Shown here one piece after another: positions 7,022 through 16,600 of a stretch of 64,000 nucleotides of DNA. Numbering within the stretch: the stretch's first letter is position 1; every line of letters begins with the position of its first letter. The position numbers and the translations under genes were made by a program. The notes beneath the pieces were generated by a model that was not told where the DNA came from, searched no databases, and saw only the letters and a list, made by a program, of their open reading frames with translations. Origin of the DNA: Paraherbaspirillum soli (GTDB lineage Bacteria; Pseudomonadota; Gammaproteobacteria; Burkholderiales; Burkholderiaceae_D); the NCBI RefSeq assembly GCF_042654985.1, contig NZ_JBHSMT010000028.1:270179-334178 (forward strand). Direction: 5' to 3'.

Positions 7022-8646
7022 GTGAAGACAAACAAGATCCTCAATTACCCCCGCTGCCCTCCCCCAAAATCAGCCGCAAGCGTCAATGGCTGCCATCGCT
7101 GGTGTGGCTGATCCCGATCGTGGCCGCCGTGGTCGGCCTGGTCCTGGTCGCCAGGATCCTGAACGAGCGCGGGCCGGAAATCACGATCACCTTCCGCACC
7201 GCCGAAGGACTGGAAGCCGGCAAAACCAAGGTCAAATACAAGGATGTCGACATCGGCACGGTGCAGGCCATCAAGCTGAGCAAAGACCGTTCGCACGTAT
7301 TGGCGGAAGTGCAATTGTCGAAAGAGGCGGAAAGCTTCACCGCCGCCGATACCCGCTTCTGGGTGGTGCGGCCGCGAGTCGCGGCATCCGGCATATCGGG
7401 CCTCGGCACTTTCTTATCGGGCGCCTATATCGGCGCCGATGCCGGTACTTCGGCAGAAACAAAACAGGTATTTACCGGCCTGGAAGTGCAGCCCATCATC
7501 CAGGTCGGCGCCTCCGGCCGCCAATACTTGCTGCATGCGAGCGACCTGGGGTCGCTGGATATCGGCTCGCCGGTGTACTACCGGCGCATCAAGGTCGGCC
7601 AGGTGGCGGCTTACGACCTCGATAGCGACGGCAAGGGCGTCACGCTGCGCATCTTTATCGACACGCCTTACGACAAATTCATCGGCATGAACACCCGCTT
7701 CTGGCATGCCAGCGGCTTCGACATGCAAATCAATGCCAGCGGCTTCAAGCTGCGCACGCAATCGCTGGCGACCGTGGTGCTGGGCGGCATCGCGTTCCAG
7801 TCGGCCGACGACGACCTCGGTGCGCCGGCGGTCGCCAACACCGCCTTCGCGCTGGCCGAAGATGAGAGCGCCGCCTTCAAAGAGCCGGACGGCAAGGCCG
7901 ACACCCTGCTGCTCTACTTCAACCAGTCCCTGCGCGGCCTGACGCCAGGCGCCAGCGTCGATTTCCGCGGCGTGGTGCTGGGCGAAGTGAAGTCGATCGG
8001 GATCGACTACGACGCCGCCAAGCGCGAATTCAAAATGCCGGTGGTAGTGCAGATTTACCCCGAACGCCTGGGCCGCAAGTTTGCCGAGGATGAACGCCAC
8101 TCCAGCCGCACTCCGCAGCAGCGGCTGCAATACATGGTCAGCCGCGGCTTGCGGGCGCAGCTGCGCACCGGCAACCTGCTGACCGGACAGCTGTATGTCG
8201 CGCTCGACTTCTTCCCGAAAGCGCCGGCGGTGCAGCTCGACACGTCCAAACCCTTGACCGAGCTGCCGACCATTCCGAATAGCCTGGATGAAGTGCAGGC
8301 GCAAATCGCGGAAATCGCTCGCAAGCTCAGCAAGGTCCCGTTCGATCAGATCGGCAGCGATTTGCAAAAGACGCTGGGCACCCTCAATCGCACGCTGACC
8401 ACCACCGAACAACTGGTGCAACACCTGAACAGCGATGTCGCGCCGGAGATGACGGCCGCGATGAAAGACGTGCGCAAGACGCTCAATGCGGCCGAACGCA
8501 CGCTGTCGTCCGATGCGCCGTTGCAGCAGGACATACGCCAGACCTTGCAGGAACTGACGCGCTCGGCCGCATCGCTGCGGGTCTTGACCGATTATCTGGA
8601 ACGCCATCCCGAATCGCTGATCCGGGGCAAGCAGGAGGACAAATAA
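7018..8646 (+). CDS. pqiB: MCE-domain lipid transport protein PqiB
   Basis: 542 residues: short cytosolic head, one membrane helix (about 24-46, LVWLIPIVAAVVGLVLVARIL), then three MCE/MlaD repeats (about 50-140, 165-230, 290-395; for example ITFRTAEGLEAGKTKVKYKDV and LLYFNQSLRGLTPGASVDFRGV) and a long helical C-terminus (about 425-540). This matches PqiB, whose hexamers form a periplasm-spanning tunnel for lipids. Third gene of the pqi operon, overlapped at both ends (ATGA and TAATG). No oddities. Confidence 0.95.
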   Translation: MSEDKQDPQLPPLPSPKISRKRQWLPSLVWLIPIVAAVVGLVLVARILNERGPEITITFRTAEGLEAGKTKVKYKDVDIGTVQAIKLSKDRSHVLAEVQLSKEAESFTAADTRFWVVRPRVAASGISGLGTFLSGAYIGADAGTSAETKQVFTGLEVQPIIQVGASGRQYLLHASDLGSLDIGSPVYYRRIKVGQVAAYDLDSDGKGVTLRIFIDTPYDKFIGMNTRFWHASGFDMQINASGFKLRTQSLATVVLGGIAFQSADDDLGAPAVANTAFALAEDESAAFKEPDGKADTLLLYFNQSLRGLTPGASVDFRGVVLGEVKSIGIDYDAAKREFKMPVVVQIYPERLGRKFAEDERHSSRTPQQRLQYMVSRGLRAQLRTGNLLTGQLYVALDFFPKAPAVQLDTSKPLTELPTIPNSLDEVQAQIAEIARKLSKVPFDQIGSDLQKTLGTLNRTLTTTEQLVQHLNSDVAPEMTAAMKDVRKTLNAAERTLSSDAPLQQDIRQTLQELTRSAASLRVLTDYLERHPESLIRGKQEDK

Positions 8647-9260
8647 TGACATTAAGCACATCCCGCCTATGCAGCCTGGCTGCCGCGCTGCTGCTGGCCG
8701 CTTGCGCCTCGGCGCCGACCCGCTACTACACGTTGTCGGCGCCGCTGCCGGACGCTGCCGTCGCGCAAACTCCACCCATCTTCATCGAAGTGATGCCGGT
8801 CGCCGTGCCGGAACGGCTGGCGCGTCCGCAGTTGGTGGTGCGTCCGCAAGGTGTGCAAAATGCGCGCGTGGAGATCCTGGAACAGGATCGCTGGTCGTCG
8901 CCGTTCAATAACGAACTGCGCGATGCCCTGGCCGGCGGCATCGCCAACCGGCTGGGCGCGGTCGACGTCACGCGCGGCGGCCGCCCATCGTCGCAAGCGG
9001 CCTATCGGATCGCGGTCGAACTGCGTCATTACGATGCCGTGCCGGGCGCGCAAGTACAGGCGACATTCGGCTGGACTATTACCCGCTCGGACGACAGCCG
9101 TAGCGCGGCCTGCCAGTTATCCGTCACGGAAGCGGTCAACGGCGCCGGCATGGATGCGCTGGCACTGGGCGTGCAGCGCGCGGTAGCGGCGGCGGCAGCG
9201 GCGATTTCTGCGAATGTGACGGCGCTGCAGGCGAATCGCACCGTGCAGTGCGGCGGATAA
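8646..9260 (+). CDS. pqiC: outer-membrane lipoprotein PqiC (ABC-transport auxiliary family)
   Basis: 204 residues with a lipoprotein signal, LLLAACASAP (lipobox LAAC, Cys20), followed by the ABC-trans-aux domain opening RYYTLSAPLP and later ARPQLVVRP and WSSPFNNELRDAL motifs. It anchors in the outer membrane and caps the PqiB tunnel in the known system. TAATG overlap with pqiB; last gene of the operon. The 126 bases to the converging fimbrial operon contain no obvious terminator. Confidence 0.92.
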   Translation: MTLSTSRLCSLAAALLLAACASAPTRYYTLSAPLPDAAVAQTPPIFIEVMPVAVPERLARPQLVVRPQGVQNARVEILEQDRWSSPFNNELRDALAGGIANRLGAVDVTRGGRPSSQAAYRIAVELRHYDAVPGAQVQATFGWTITRSDDSRSAACQLSVTEAVNGAGMDALALGVQRAVAAAAAAISANVTALQANRTVQCGG

Positions 9261-9386
9261 GGTCAGCCACTCTCCAATGCTGTCCATGCACTTATTTAGT
9301 TCCGCTTCTCGATGAGCAATAGGACACCCCCCAAGTAGCCCGCAAAGCGCTACGTCCTGCGGCAGCAGTTCGGCGTTGCCAAGCCG

Positions 9387-10670
9387 CTAACGATAAGTAG
9401 CATTGATCGTAATCGCGCCATTGGCGGTGCCGGGCACGACTTCGCTGGCGGTCTGCTTGTAGCGCACCTTGAACCCGTAGCCGTTCTGCGCATTGGCGCT
9501 GGTCGTGGTCCAGTCGACGCTGCCGGCCGGCGCCACGGTTTTGCCGTCCTTATCCAGCAATTCGATTGCGACCCCTTTGGCGGTGCTGTCGCTGCTGAGC
9601 GGGAACAAGGTGTCGCCGCTGGTGCCGGATAGGCCAAACGTGATGCCGCTCAGGCTGCTGTCGCAGCCGGCAAAGCTGAGCTTGGCATCGACCGAGGACG
9701 AGGTCGCGCCAGTGCCGCTGAACACCGATGCTGCGACATTGCCCAGGCTGACGGTGGCCGGCCCCGACATGGTGCAGGTTGGGGTGGTGATGGTGCCGGT
9801 AGTGACATTGAAACTGGCGGCCTGCACATCGGAATATCCCGGAGGGGTACGGAAATTGATATAGCCATACTGCTTGAAATCCAGCGTGCCGGCGGTAATT
9901 GGTCCGGTCTTGATAAGCCTGAATTCGATGTTTCCACCATGCCAGTAATAGCTCCCGGAAAATCCCTTGCCTTCCGCGGTAGAAGTGAATGCGCCGCCGT
10001 TACCGTCGCTGGTCGGGACGATTTGATAGCCGATGCCGCTGAGGTTGGTGCTGTACACATCGGTATAGCCTGACACCAGCTTGCCCTCTGTCGTCCGTCT
10101 CTGTGGGTAGCTAGTGTCCCGACAGTCGGTCACGATATTGCCGGCCGTGGGCATGTTGACCGTGACGGTTTTGATGGTTGCGCCAACCGCAGTATTTGAC
10201 GGCACGGAGATGCTGCCTAACGGCACGTCGCGCTTCGCAGTGGTCCACGATGAGGTTAACTCGCAATTACCGACAGCTTTAATCCGTATTTTGGATACAT
10301 CCCATATGATCATGGGATATTCTTGACTCGATACGTACGTGAACCAGTCCCAGCCTAACGATCCTCTCCCATAAATATAAAGCCGTCTGACGTTGTGGAA
10401 CGAAAATGAGTGAACATGGAAGTTGGGCATAGAAAACTCCACTTCTTCACCGTAGTCATTTACGCTCTTGCAAATAGACTGCCCTTTGTAATTTGCCTCG
10501 CGATACACACAAACTGCCCCCGCACGTGCTTCAGAGTTGAGTATCAATGTCATTACTAGAGCAGCAAGCAACTGGATGACGATTTTCGCCACGCGTGCTG
10601 GCACCACCTGAGCACAGATAGCGTGCGGCGAGGCCTCGCGGCTTTGCACTTGGTGACTCGTATTATTCAT
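9387..10670 (-). CDS. fimbrial adhesin with N-terminal beta/gamma-crystallin-like domain
   Basis: 427 residues from ATG 10670 (GAGG 8 bases upstream; a TTG at 10685 is possible). The signal sequence ends NSEARA|GAV. Residues about 52-135 read like a beta/gamma-crystallin Greek-key pair: CVYREANYKGQSICK, then a second strand set ending YPMIIWDVSKIRI. The C-terminal ~150 residues are a pilin domain with the two cysteines (PTCTMSGPATVSLG, SFAGCDSS) and a donor strand ending GAITINATYR. Last gene of the chaperone-usher operon, 17 bases after the preceding subunit. It fits a two-domain tip adhesin (receptor-binding head plus pilin tail). The crystallin assignment is pattern-based. Confidence 0.85.
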   Translation of the reverse strand: MNNTSHQVQSREASPHAICAQVVPARVAKIVIQLLAALVMTLILNSEARAGAVCVYREANYKGQSICKSVNDYGEEVEFSMPNFHVHSFSFHNVRRLYIYGRGSLGWDWFTYVSSQEYPMIIWDVSKIRIKAVGNCELTSSWTTAKRDVPLGSISVPSNTAVGATIKTVTVNMPTAGNIVTDCRDTSYPQRRTTEGKLVSGYTDVYSTNLSGIGYQIVPTSDGNGGAFTSTAEGKGFSGSYYWHGGNIEFRLIKTGPITAGTLDFKQYGYINFRTPPGYSDVQAASFNVTTGTITTPTCTMSGPATVSLGNVAASVFSGTGATSSSVDAKLSFAGCDSSLSGITFGLSGTSGDTLFPLSSDSTAKGVAIELLDKDGKTVAPAGSVDWTTTSANAQNGYGFKVRYKQTASEVVPGTANGAITINATYR

Positions 10671-10687
10671 CCCCGATTCCCTCAACC

Positions 10688-11248
10688 TTAGTCATAGCTG
10701 ATATCGACCGTCACGCTGCCATTAGCAGTGCCCGGCGTCACCGCCGCAGTAGTTTGCTTATAACGGGCAAACAATTTATAGCCGGTCGCCGCAGCAGCGG
10801 TGTTGGCTGGCGTCCAGTTCAGCGTCGTGCCGGGCTTCAGCACGGTCTTGCCATCGGTATTCAGCAGTTCCAGCGCGACGCCGCTGGCCGCGCCGCTGCC
10901 GGCGCTGAGCTTGAACAAGTCGGGGTTGACGCTGTCGGCGTCTTTGTCCGCGCCGATTTTCAGCGCCACCTTCAGGTTGGTCACCGACGGGCAGTTCAGC
11001 TTCACATAAAAATCCTTGGCCGCGCTGGTGGCGCCGACCGCGTTGAAGTCGCCGGCGCCGATGCTGCCCATGGCCACTGTTTGATTGGCGTCGGCAGCGT
11101 TGACGGTACAACTGGTGGCGGTGATGGTGCCGGTCACATTGAGCGTGATGCTGTCGGCCAGCGCCGGCGCATTGCTGGCAGCGACCAGCAATGCCGTCAG
11201 CAGTGCCAGCCGACGCCGGCTGCGGCGTGAGGTATGCCTGATGTTCAT
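10688..11248 (-). CDS. fimbrial (pilin) subunit
   Basis: 186 residues. Signal peptide ending NAPALA|DSITL, then a single pilin domain with paired cysteines (ATSCTVNAAD, VKLNCPSVTN) and the typical C-terminal beta-strand NGSVTVDISYD. Starts within the usher stop (ATGA). Probably a minor subunit or adaptor between the shaft (14819 gene) and the tip adhesin, judged from gene order; this is inference. Confidence 0.9.
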   Translation of the reverse strand: MNIRHTSRRSRRRLALLTALLVAASNAPALADSITLNVTGTITATSCTVNAADANQTVAMGSIGAGDFNAVGATSAAKDFYVKLNCPSVTNLKVALKIGADKDADSVNPDLFKLSAGSGAASGVALELLNTDGKTVLKPGTTLNWTPANTAAAATGYKLFARYKQTTAAVTPGTANGSVTVDISYD

Positions 11249-13863
11249 GATTTTTTATCCTTGTTGTCGGCTGGCGCTTGGCCGCCGGCCAGTTGCTCCG
11301 AAACGCAGGTTGCGTTGGCAATCCGCTGCACCGAGACGTTATCGTCGGCGCTGCGCTGCATGCCGGCGCCTTCGCTGGCGACCGGCAGTTGCAGATCGAC
11401 GCGGCAGCTGTCGGCGGCCTTGTCGCCCCAGCGCACCAGCAGCAGGTCGCCGTGGTTGACGCTGGACAGGAAGGTTTCGCCATCCTGGCCGACCATGGCT
11501 TTTTCGATGCCGCGGCCATCTTCGACCCGGGCCCCGAACGGCAGCGGTTTGCCGCCGGCATCTTGCAGCGTGACCAGCACCCGCGTGCCGTTGGACGCGG
11601 CAAAGCGGGTCAGCAGCACCGCGCCGCGGGTCGGCACCACTTCCGTCACGCCATCCTTGACGTCTATCCCTTCCGGCAGACTGGCGGCGTCGAGCGCGAT
11701 GCGGTTGTGCCGGTACGGCGTCAGGTTGGGCACCACCGCGGTGCCGCTGCCGTCGGTGCGCAGGCCGGGCCGCGATTCGATGCCGATCCCGGGCCCGCCG
11801 GGAATTTCGACGATGGCCATCGTCTCGCCCAGTTCCTGGCCCAGGGACACACCGCCGGCATAGGCCAGCGCACCGCCGGCCAGCGACAGGTTGGTCTTGC
11901 TGTAACCGACGCCCTGGCTGCGGCCCAGATCGACCCGCCCCTTGGCACCCAGATAGCTGAGCGAAGCATTGACGCTGGCGTCTTGCCCGGCGCCGCCGCT
12001 GGCGCTGACGTTATAGCTGAGGCGGCGGTCTTCAAACGCGGTGCCGTACAGATTGGCTTGACTGCCGAGCTGGCCGCTGGTATCCCGGCTGGCGCTGAGA
12101 CTGGCGCTGGCGTTGTCGCCCAGCGGCAGCGACAGGCTGAACGTCAGCTCGCGATTGGGACGGCTGCCGCCATCGTTGCTGTAATTGAAGTTGATGCCGT
12201 AGGACAGCCCCTTGTAAGAGCCGGAGTAGCCCAGTTGCAGCATGTTGTTCTTGCTGCTGCGGCCCCAGTAGGTTTGTTGCGACAGCGACAGATAGACCGA
12301 GCCCAAGCTGCCCAGTTGCTGGCTCAGCGAACCCTCGATGCGGCCGCGGCGATTGTAGAACGGCCGGTTGTGATCCTCGGCCGCCTGCTCGGCGACCGAC
12401 TCCGAAAAGCTGCGATAGCCGGGCGTGGAATAGCGGTAGCCCAACAGCCGCAGATCGGTCGAGCTGGGCCGGAACGATTTCGCATACAGCAGCCGCAGCG
12501 ACTGCCCGCTCTGGCTCGCGCCGCGTTCGGTGCTGCTGGTGGCATGCGACAGATCCAGCGAGACGGCACCGGCATTGCCCAGGTTGATGCCGGCACCGAA
12601 CGCCGCCGATTGATAATGCGGCGACAGCAGCAAGCCGCCGTAAGGCGTGATGCCGTGCGCGAAGCCGCGCGCCAGCGTGCCCAGCAAAAAGCGCGGCCGC
12701 TGGCGGCCGTTGTAGCCGCTGCGATATTCGCCGGCGGTGGCGTTGTAGCTCCACAAGCCCTCGCGCTGCAAGGTCGGCACCGCCGAATACGGCTGCGTAT
12801 ATTTGGTCTGGCGGCCGTCGGCCTCGGTCACCACGACTTGCAGATCGCCGCTGCCGGACATCGGATACAGATCGTCGATCACGAACGGGCCGGGCGCGAC
12901 GTAGGTGGTGTAGATCACATAACCGTTCTGCCTGACGGTCACGGTGGCGTTGCTTTGCGCCGTGCCGCGGATGGTCGGCGCGTAGCCGCGCATGCTGTCG
13001 GGCAGCATGCTGTCATCCGAGCTGAGCTGCACGCCGCGGAACTGGAAACCGTCGAAAATCGCGCCCGGCGTATTGCTGTCGCCAGCCACCAGCCGTCCGC
13101 GCAATGCGTGCAGGTCGCGCTCCACATAAGTATTGGCAAATTGCCACTGGCCGCGACCGTTCTCGCTGCGGTTATAGGCGCCGACCCCGCGCAAGCGCCA
13201 GGGGCCGAGATTGACGCCGCCGCGCAGGCCCAGGTAAGCCGTATTGCTGCTGTCCTGATGGCCGTTGTAGCTGCGTTCCGCTTGCGCCAGGTTGAGCTGA
13301 TAGTTCAGCATCGCCGCGCTGACCCCCTGCTCCCACAAGCCCTGATCGATGGCGCCGCGCGCGCTGCGCTGCATCGCCGCTTGCGGCACGCTGACCATTA
13401 ATTTCTGGGTCTCGGGCTGGTAGCTGATGCGGGCGTCGGGGATGCCGATGTCCTTGGTATCGACGCAGGTCAACGCATCGGCCGCCGCCAGCGCCGGAAA
13501 CGCCGCCGTGTTGACGCCCCATTCGGCCAGCATCGGAGCGGTGACGCACGGGGTCGCATCCTGCTCCGGATTTTCTGCTTTGAACGGAAGCGTGCGCGCT
13601 TCGACGTGCGCGCCATTGACCAGCACGTCGACCCGGTAATCGCCGGCCAGCACCCGGTTGCCGGCGGCAAAGATCGACAGATCGGCGGTCGCGCTGGCGC
13701 CGCCCAACTCCAGGAAATCGTTATTGAATTCGACGTTGTTGTCAGCCCAAGCCGGACCCAAGGCCGTCGCGCAAACAAGCGCGCACAGCAGCGCCAGCGG
13801 CCGCATGCGCCAGGCGCGCGGCCGGGCGGCAAGTCGGATGCGGGCGGGCTGCTTGCACATCAA
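11245..13863 (-). CDS. outer-membrane fimbrial usher (FimD/PapC family)
   Basis: 872 residues, the normal usher length. After the signal peptide (ending GPAWA|DNN) comes the N-terminal domain VEFNNDFLELGG, then the 24-strand pore (GDSNTPGAIFDGFQFRGVQL, YAPTIRGTAQSNATVTVRQNG) with plug, and the two C-terminal domains. GGPGIGIESRPGLRTDG and PFGARVEDG motifs are present near the end. It threads chaperone-bound subunits across the outer membrane. Fifteen bases after the chaperone stop; its own stop overlaps the next subunit. High GC and very low tryptophan bias, like the neighbours, so no sign of recent transfer. Confidence 0.96.
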   Translation of the reverse strand: MMCKQPARIRLAARPRAWRMRPLALLCALVCATALGPAWADNNVEFNNDFLELGGASATADLSIFAAGNRVLAGDYRVDVLVNGAHVEARTLPFKAENPEQDATPCVTAPMLAEWGVNTAAFPALAAADALTCVDTKDIGIPDARISYQPETQKLMVSVPQAAMQRSARGAIDQGLWEQGVSAAMLNYQLNLAQAERSYNGHQDSSNTAYLGLRGGVNLGPWRLRGVGAYNRSENGRGQWQFANTYVERDLHALRGRLVAGDSNTPGAIFDGFQFRGVQLSSDDSMLPDSMRGYAPTIRGTAQSNATVTVRQNGYVIYTTYVAPGPFVIDDLYPMSGSGDLQVVVTEADGRQTKYTQPYSAVPTLQREGLWSYNATAGEYRSGYNGRQRPRFLLGTLARGFAHGITPYGGLLLSPHYQSAAFGAGINLGNAGAVSLDLSHATSSTERGASQSGQSLRLLYAKSFRPSSTDLRLLGYRYSTPGYRSFSESVAEQAAEDHNRPFYNRRGRIEGSLSQQLGSLGSVYLSLSQQTYWGRSSKNNMLQLGYSGSYKGLSYGINFNYSNDGGSRPNRELTFSLSLPLGDNASASLSASRDTSGQLGSQANLYGTAFEDRRLSYNVSASGGAGQDASVNASLSYLGAKGRVDLGRSQGVGYSKTNLSLAGGALAYAGGVSLGQELGETMAIVEIPGGPGIGIESRPGLRTDGSGTAVVPNLTPYRHNRIALDAASLPEGIDVKDGVTEVVPTRGAVLLTRFAASNGTRVLVTLQDAGGKPLPFGARVEDGRGIEKAMVGQDGETFLSSVNHGDLLLVRWGDKAADSCRVDLQLPVASEGAGMQRSADDNVSVQRIANATCVSEQLAGGQAPADNKDKKS

Positions 13864-13878
13864 CGCGCTCCACGCGGC

Positions 13879-14670
13879 TTATTTGGCGCTGGCGGACGGC
13901 GCCGCCAGGCGGATGGTTTCGGCATCGGTTTCGCCGCCGAAGTCGTTGATGGTGGTGAACGTCACCGAGCTAGGCGCTTGCGGCACGGTTGCTGTGGTCG
14001 CCTTGCGCGGCGTCAGCGGCAGCATCAGTTCGGCCAGCGGCGCCACCATGCCGCCCTTGATCTCCTGGCTGTTGTTGTCGGCATCGGCCACCTTGACCGA
14101 ACCGAAAGTCAGGTGATAGCGCGAAGCATTGGCAACCTTCAGCGCCGGCTTGCCGTCGGCGCCGGTCGCCAGCGACCAGCTCAATTGCTTGGCGGCTTCG
14201 GCCGCCTTGCCTTCCAGCCCGGGCGGCCGGTAGAACAGCTTGACGCGGCTGCGGATTGCCAGTTGCAGCACATTGTCTTCCTGGCTCTTGGGCGGGATTT
14301 CCTTGACGTTAAGGATGAACACCGACTCGCGATCGGTCGGCAGGTCGCCGCCGTTGCGCAGGATGCGCAGCATGCTTTCCTTGCCGGCATCCAGCCGCAA
14401 CAGCGGCGGCGCCACCAGGAACGGCGCGCGCGGCGCATCGGCGGCGCTATCGCCGTCTCCCATCTGCTCGACCCAGCTCTGCACCACGTAAGGCAGCTCG
14501 GGGCCGTTCTTGACCGTGACCGATGCTTCGCGCTTGGCGCCATCGAAGATGACCCGGGTGCCGCTGATCGTGACGCCTGCATGCGCCGCCGACATCAAGC
14601 CGGCGGCGCACAGCAACGCGGCCAGCGTGCGCGCGGAGCGGCGCAAAAAAATAGGGGTATGAAGGGACAT
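13879..14670 (-). CDS. periplasmic pilus assembly chaperone (PapD family)
   Basis: 263 residues from ATG 14670 with GGAAG 7 bases upstream; the longer ORF start is not supported. Signal peptide ending SAAHA|GVTI. Two Ig-like domains follow: VTISGTRVIFDGAKREASVTVKN (G1/A1 region), the conserved WVEQ, FLVAPPLLRLDAGKESMLRI, the FILNVKEIPPK chaperone signature and RVKLFYRPPGL at the domain junction. It caps pilin subunits by donor-strand complementation. Second gene of the fimbrial operon. Confidence 0.95.
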   Translation of the reverse strand: MSLHTPIFLRRSARTLAALLCAAGLMSAAHAGVTISGTRVIFDGAKREASVTVKNGPELPYVVQSWVEQMGDGDSAADAPRAPFLVAPPLLRLDAGKESMLRILRNGGDLPTDRESVFILNVKEIPPKSQEDNVLQLAIRSRVKLFYRPPGLEGKAAEAAKQLSWSLATGADGKPALKVANASRYHLTFGSVKVADADNNSQEIKGGMVAPLAELMLPLTPRKATTATVPQAPSSVTFTTINDFGGETDAETIRLAAPSASAK

Positions 14671-14818
14671 GATTACTTCCGGAAAATGATTGGGGATCAG
14701 GCGCGGGCACTGCCGCTGGCACGGCATGCCGCGCGATCAACTTGAACAACGCAGCGTTGCGGTCCGGCCGCGCCGCTCTCGCAAGCGGATTGCGGCCGGG
14801 CGATCAAGCCGCAGTGGC

Positions 14819-15385
14819 TTAGTCGTAATCCACGGTAAACATCGCAGTGCCGTTGGCCTTGCCTGGGACTACGCCTGGAGCGGTCACTTTGCCGTTGCCA
14901 TCCTTGACGTCGGCCTTGGTCGCTTGATAAGCGGCCTTGAACTTGAGCACGTTGCCGCCTTCGGTCAGCGTGATTTTTTCGCCAGCCGTACCGATGCTGT
15001 AAGGCTTGCCGTTAGCGTCAGTCACCAGGATGCCGACACCCTTGGCGGCGCCTGCGCCGTCAGCGATTTTCAGCAGACCAGCGGCATCCGCATCTTCCAC
15101 GCCGGTAAACTTCACCGTGGCGCCATTCAGCGTCGACGAACTGCAATCCTGCAATTCGATCGTGAAGTCGGTGCCGGTCGATTGTTTGCCGACCGCGTCC
15201 AGCACTTTGGCCGATACGCTGCCCAGTTGTACGGTCTGGTTGTTGCTGCCGCCCTTGATACCGCAGACGTCGGCCGTGATATCGCCCTTGAACTCGATTT
15301 GACCGGTGCTCGCCGCAAAGGCGGAGGAGAAACCGGCGCAAGCTGTGCCGATAATCAACAGCTTGGCGATGGTACTTTTTTTCAT
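14819..15385 (-). CDS. major fimbrial subunit
   Basis: 188 residues from ATG 15385 (AAAGGAA just upstream); the upstream ORF extension lacks support. Signal peptide MKKSTIAKLLIIG...FA|ASTGQ, a pilin domain with the cysteine pair DVCGIKGG / LQDCSSSTL, and a penultimate-tyrosine ending GTAMFTVDYD typical of subunits recognised by the chaperone. First gene of the operon and separated by 148 bases from the chaperone gene, the usual pattern for an abundantly made shaft pilin. The intervening gap may hold a processing or attenuation site; none was recognised. Confidence 0.93.
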   Translation of the reverse strand: MKKSTIAKLLIIGTACAGFSSAFAASTGQIEFKGDITADVCGIKGGSNNQTVQLGSVSAKVLDAVGKQSTGTDFTIELQDCSSSTLNGATVKFTGVEDADAAGLLKIADGAGAAKGVGILVTDANGKPYSIGTAGEKITLTEGGNVLKFKAAYQATKADVKDGNGKVTAPGVVPGKANGTAMFTVDYD

Positions 15386-15960
15386 ACTATTTCCTTTGAT
15401 TGAATTCATGAATTGAAAAACTGCCAGTGCCAGGCATGAATGAAAGCCGGGTATTGACAGTTGCCAAGTATGAAAGAAAGGAAACAATTCGAGAATCGGC
15501 CTATGACTATTCTTGACCTTCCTGGATTCCTATTCCATGTCGCAACCAGTCCTATCTCGGGTAAGGCACTGCTGGGCAAGAAGTTCATCCGCAAGCAGCT
15601 AATCATTTCAAACGTGAACCGGGCGATCTGGCACGTGAAATCATAAGTATTCGGACGAGAGTCGGCCGTCCAGTTGGAGGGGCCTTTTGGCCGCCTTCAC
15701 CCGTCGGAAATAGCGATTAGGGATAGTCGTAGTTTTAGCGCGGACGTGAAAAGGCGCGCGCCAGGCGCACAGACGTTGCGAAGCGGCGGCGAGAAAGCTT
15801 CGGTAGACGGGATGCGCTGATTGAGGCCGGTCTGCCGACCTCCGGCTTTGAGCGGAACATGGCGGCGAAAAAGCTATCGACATGCCCGAGATTTGTTATC
15901 CACTACAGGCGGCGTTATCTGGCCGGTCGGCGCGCATTTAATACGGCGCTGCTAAGCGAG
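15386..15960. promoter_or_regulatory. upstream region of fimbrial operon
   Basis: 575 bases without a credible gene. A perfect 12-bp palindrome AATTCATGAATT (15403-15414) lies in the 5' leader of the pilin gene, just ahead of its ribosome site, and could be an operator. A TTGGCA hexamer on the minus strand near 15462 could be a -35 element. The rest (15640-15960) reads as degraded sequence in all frames. Confidence 0.35.
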
Positions 15961-16347
15961 TCAAACTCTTCGTACTGGACCGGCATACTGCGCCACCAAG
16001 GCATCGGCAGTCAGCAGGGTGATGCCCTCTACTATCGCCTGCGCGACAAGCATACGGTCAAAGGGATCTTTGTGAATCGACGGCAAGCCCTCGATAGCTA
16101 CAGCATGTTCGCTGCCCATCGGAAGCTCGCTATAGCCGTTGTCCAGTAGGCCTCGGCGTAGCAGCCGTGTATCCACCTGAAAATCATCTCGGCCCAGCCC
16201 GCGTTTGATGGCGATTTCCCACAAACTGACCGCGCTGAAAAACAACTCGTTGTCTGGCGCTTGGATCAGGGTGCGTGCGTCCGCCGATAGTCGGTTCGGC
16301 TCCCCTGCCGCCCACAGCAGGAGATGTGTGTCCAACAGCAGCTTCAT
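15961..16347 (-). CDS. PIN-domain toxin (VapC-like)
   Basis: 128 residues forming one PIN domain. MKLLLDTHLLLW supplies the first acidic residue (D6); E43 lies in SAVSLWEIAIKRGLG; D95 in IHKDPFDRMLVAQA; and D113 in TLLTADALVAQY. This is the acidic quartet of a metal-dependent ribonuclease. The variant with DTHLLLW and WEIAIK belongs to the PIN group normally paired with Phd/YefM antitoxins. The start overlaps the antitoxin stop by four bases (ATGA). Toxic RNA cleavage released when the antitoxin is degraded is the known mode of action. Confidence 0.92.
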   Translation of the reverse strand: MKLLLDTHLLLWAAGEPNRLSADARTLIQAPDNELFFSAVSLWEIAIKRGLGRDDFQVDTRLLRRGLLDNGYSELPMGSEHAVAIEGLPSIHKDPFDRMLVAQAIVEGITLLTADALVAQYAGPVRRV

Positions 16348-16589
16348 GCGTCGCCACCGAAAAGCTGTTCGATCTCCGCACCACCCATCTGGTCGAAATC
16401 ATCTGGAACAACGATTTGTCCAGCCATGAAGCCCAGTCGTTTCACCTGCCCGGCTTCAGGCGCATTCAACGCCGTGACTTTGACTAGCGGTTTGCCAGCC
16501 TTGGCGATAATGAACGATTCACCTTTGGCGGCTTGTTCAATCAAGCGCGATAAGTGGGTCTTGGCTTCGTGGATGTTGACGGTTTGCAT
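16344..16589 (-). CDS. Phd/YefM-type antitoxin
   Basis: 81 residues with the canonical Phd opening MQTVNIHEAKTHLSRLIEQA, then GESFIIAKAGKPLVKV, followed by a flexible C-terminal toxin-binding tail ending EIEQLFGGDA. It should bind its own promoter as a dimer and neutralise the PIN toxin encoded by the overlapping downstream gene. A perfect 8-bp inverted repeat lies 11 bases upstream of the start and is the likely autoregulatory site. Confidence 0.92.
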   Translation of the reverse strand: MQTVNIHEAKTHLSRLIEQAAKGESFIIAKAGKPLVKVTALNAPEAGQVKRLGFMAGQIVVPDDFDQMGGAEIEQLFGGDA

Positions 16590-16600
16590 GACAGCCTCTT

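Noticed and set aside
11278..13401. 707-codon plus-strand ORF opposite the usher gene
   Set aside because: Antisense shadow; the usher frame has full-length family motifs.
15641..15883. 80-codon minus-strand ORF upstream of the toxin-antitoxin pair
   Set aside because: No ribosome site, no domain, and the surrounding frames look equally degraded. Treated as non-coding.
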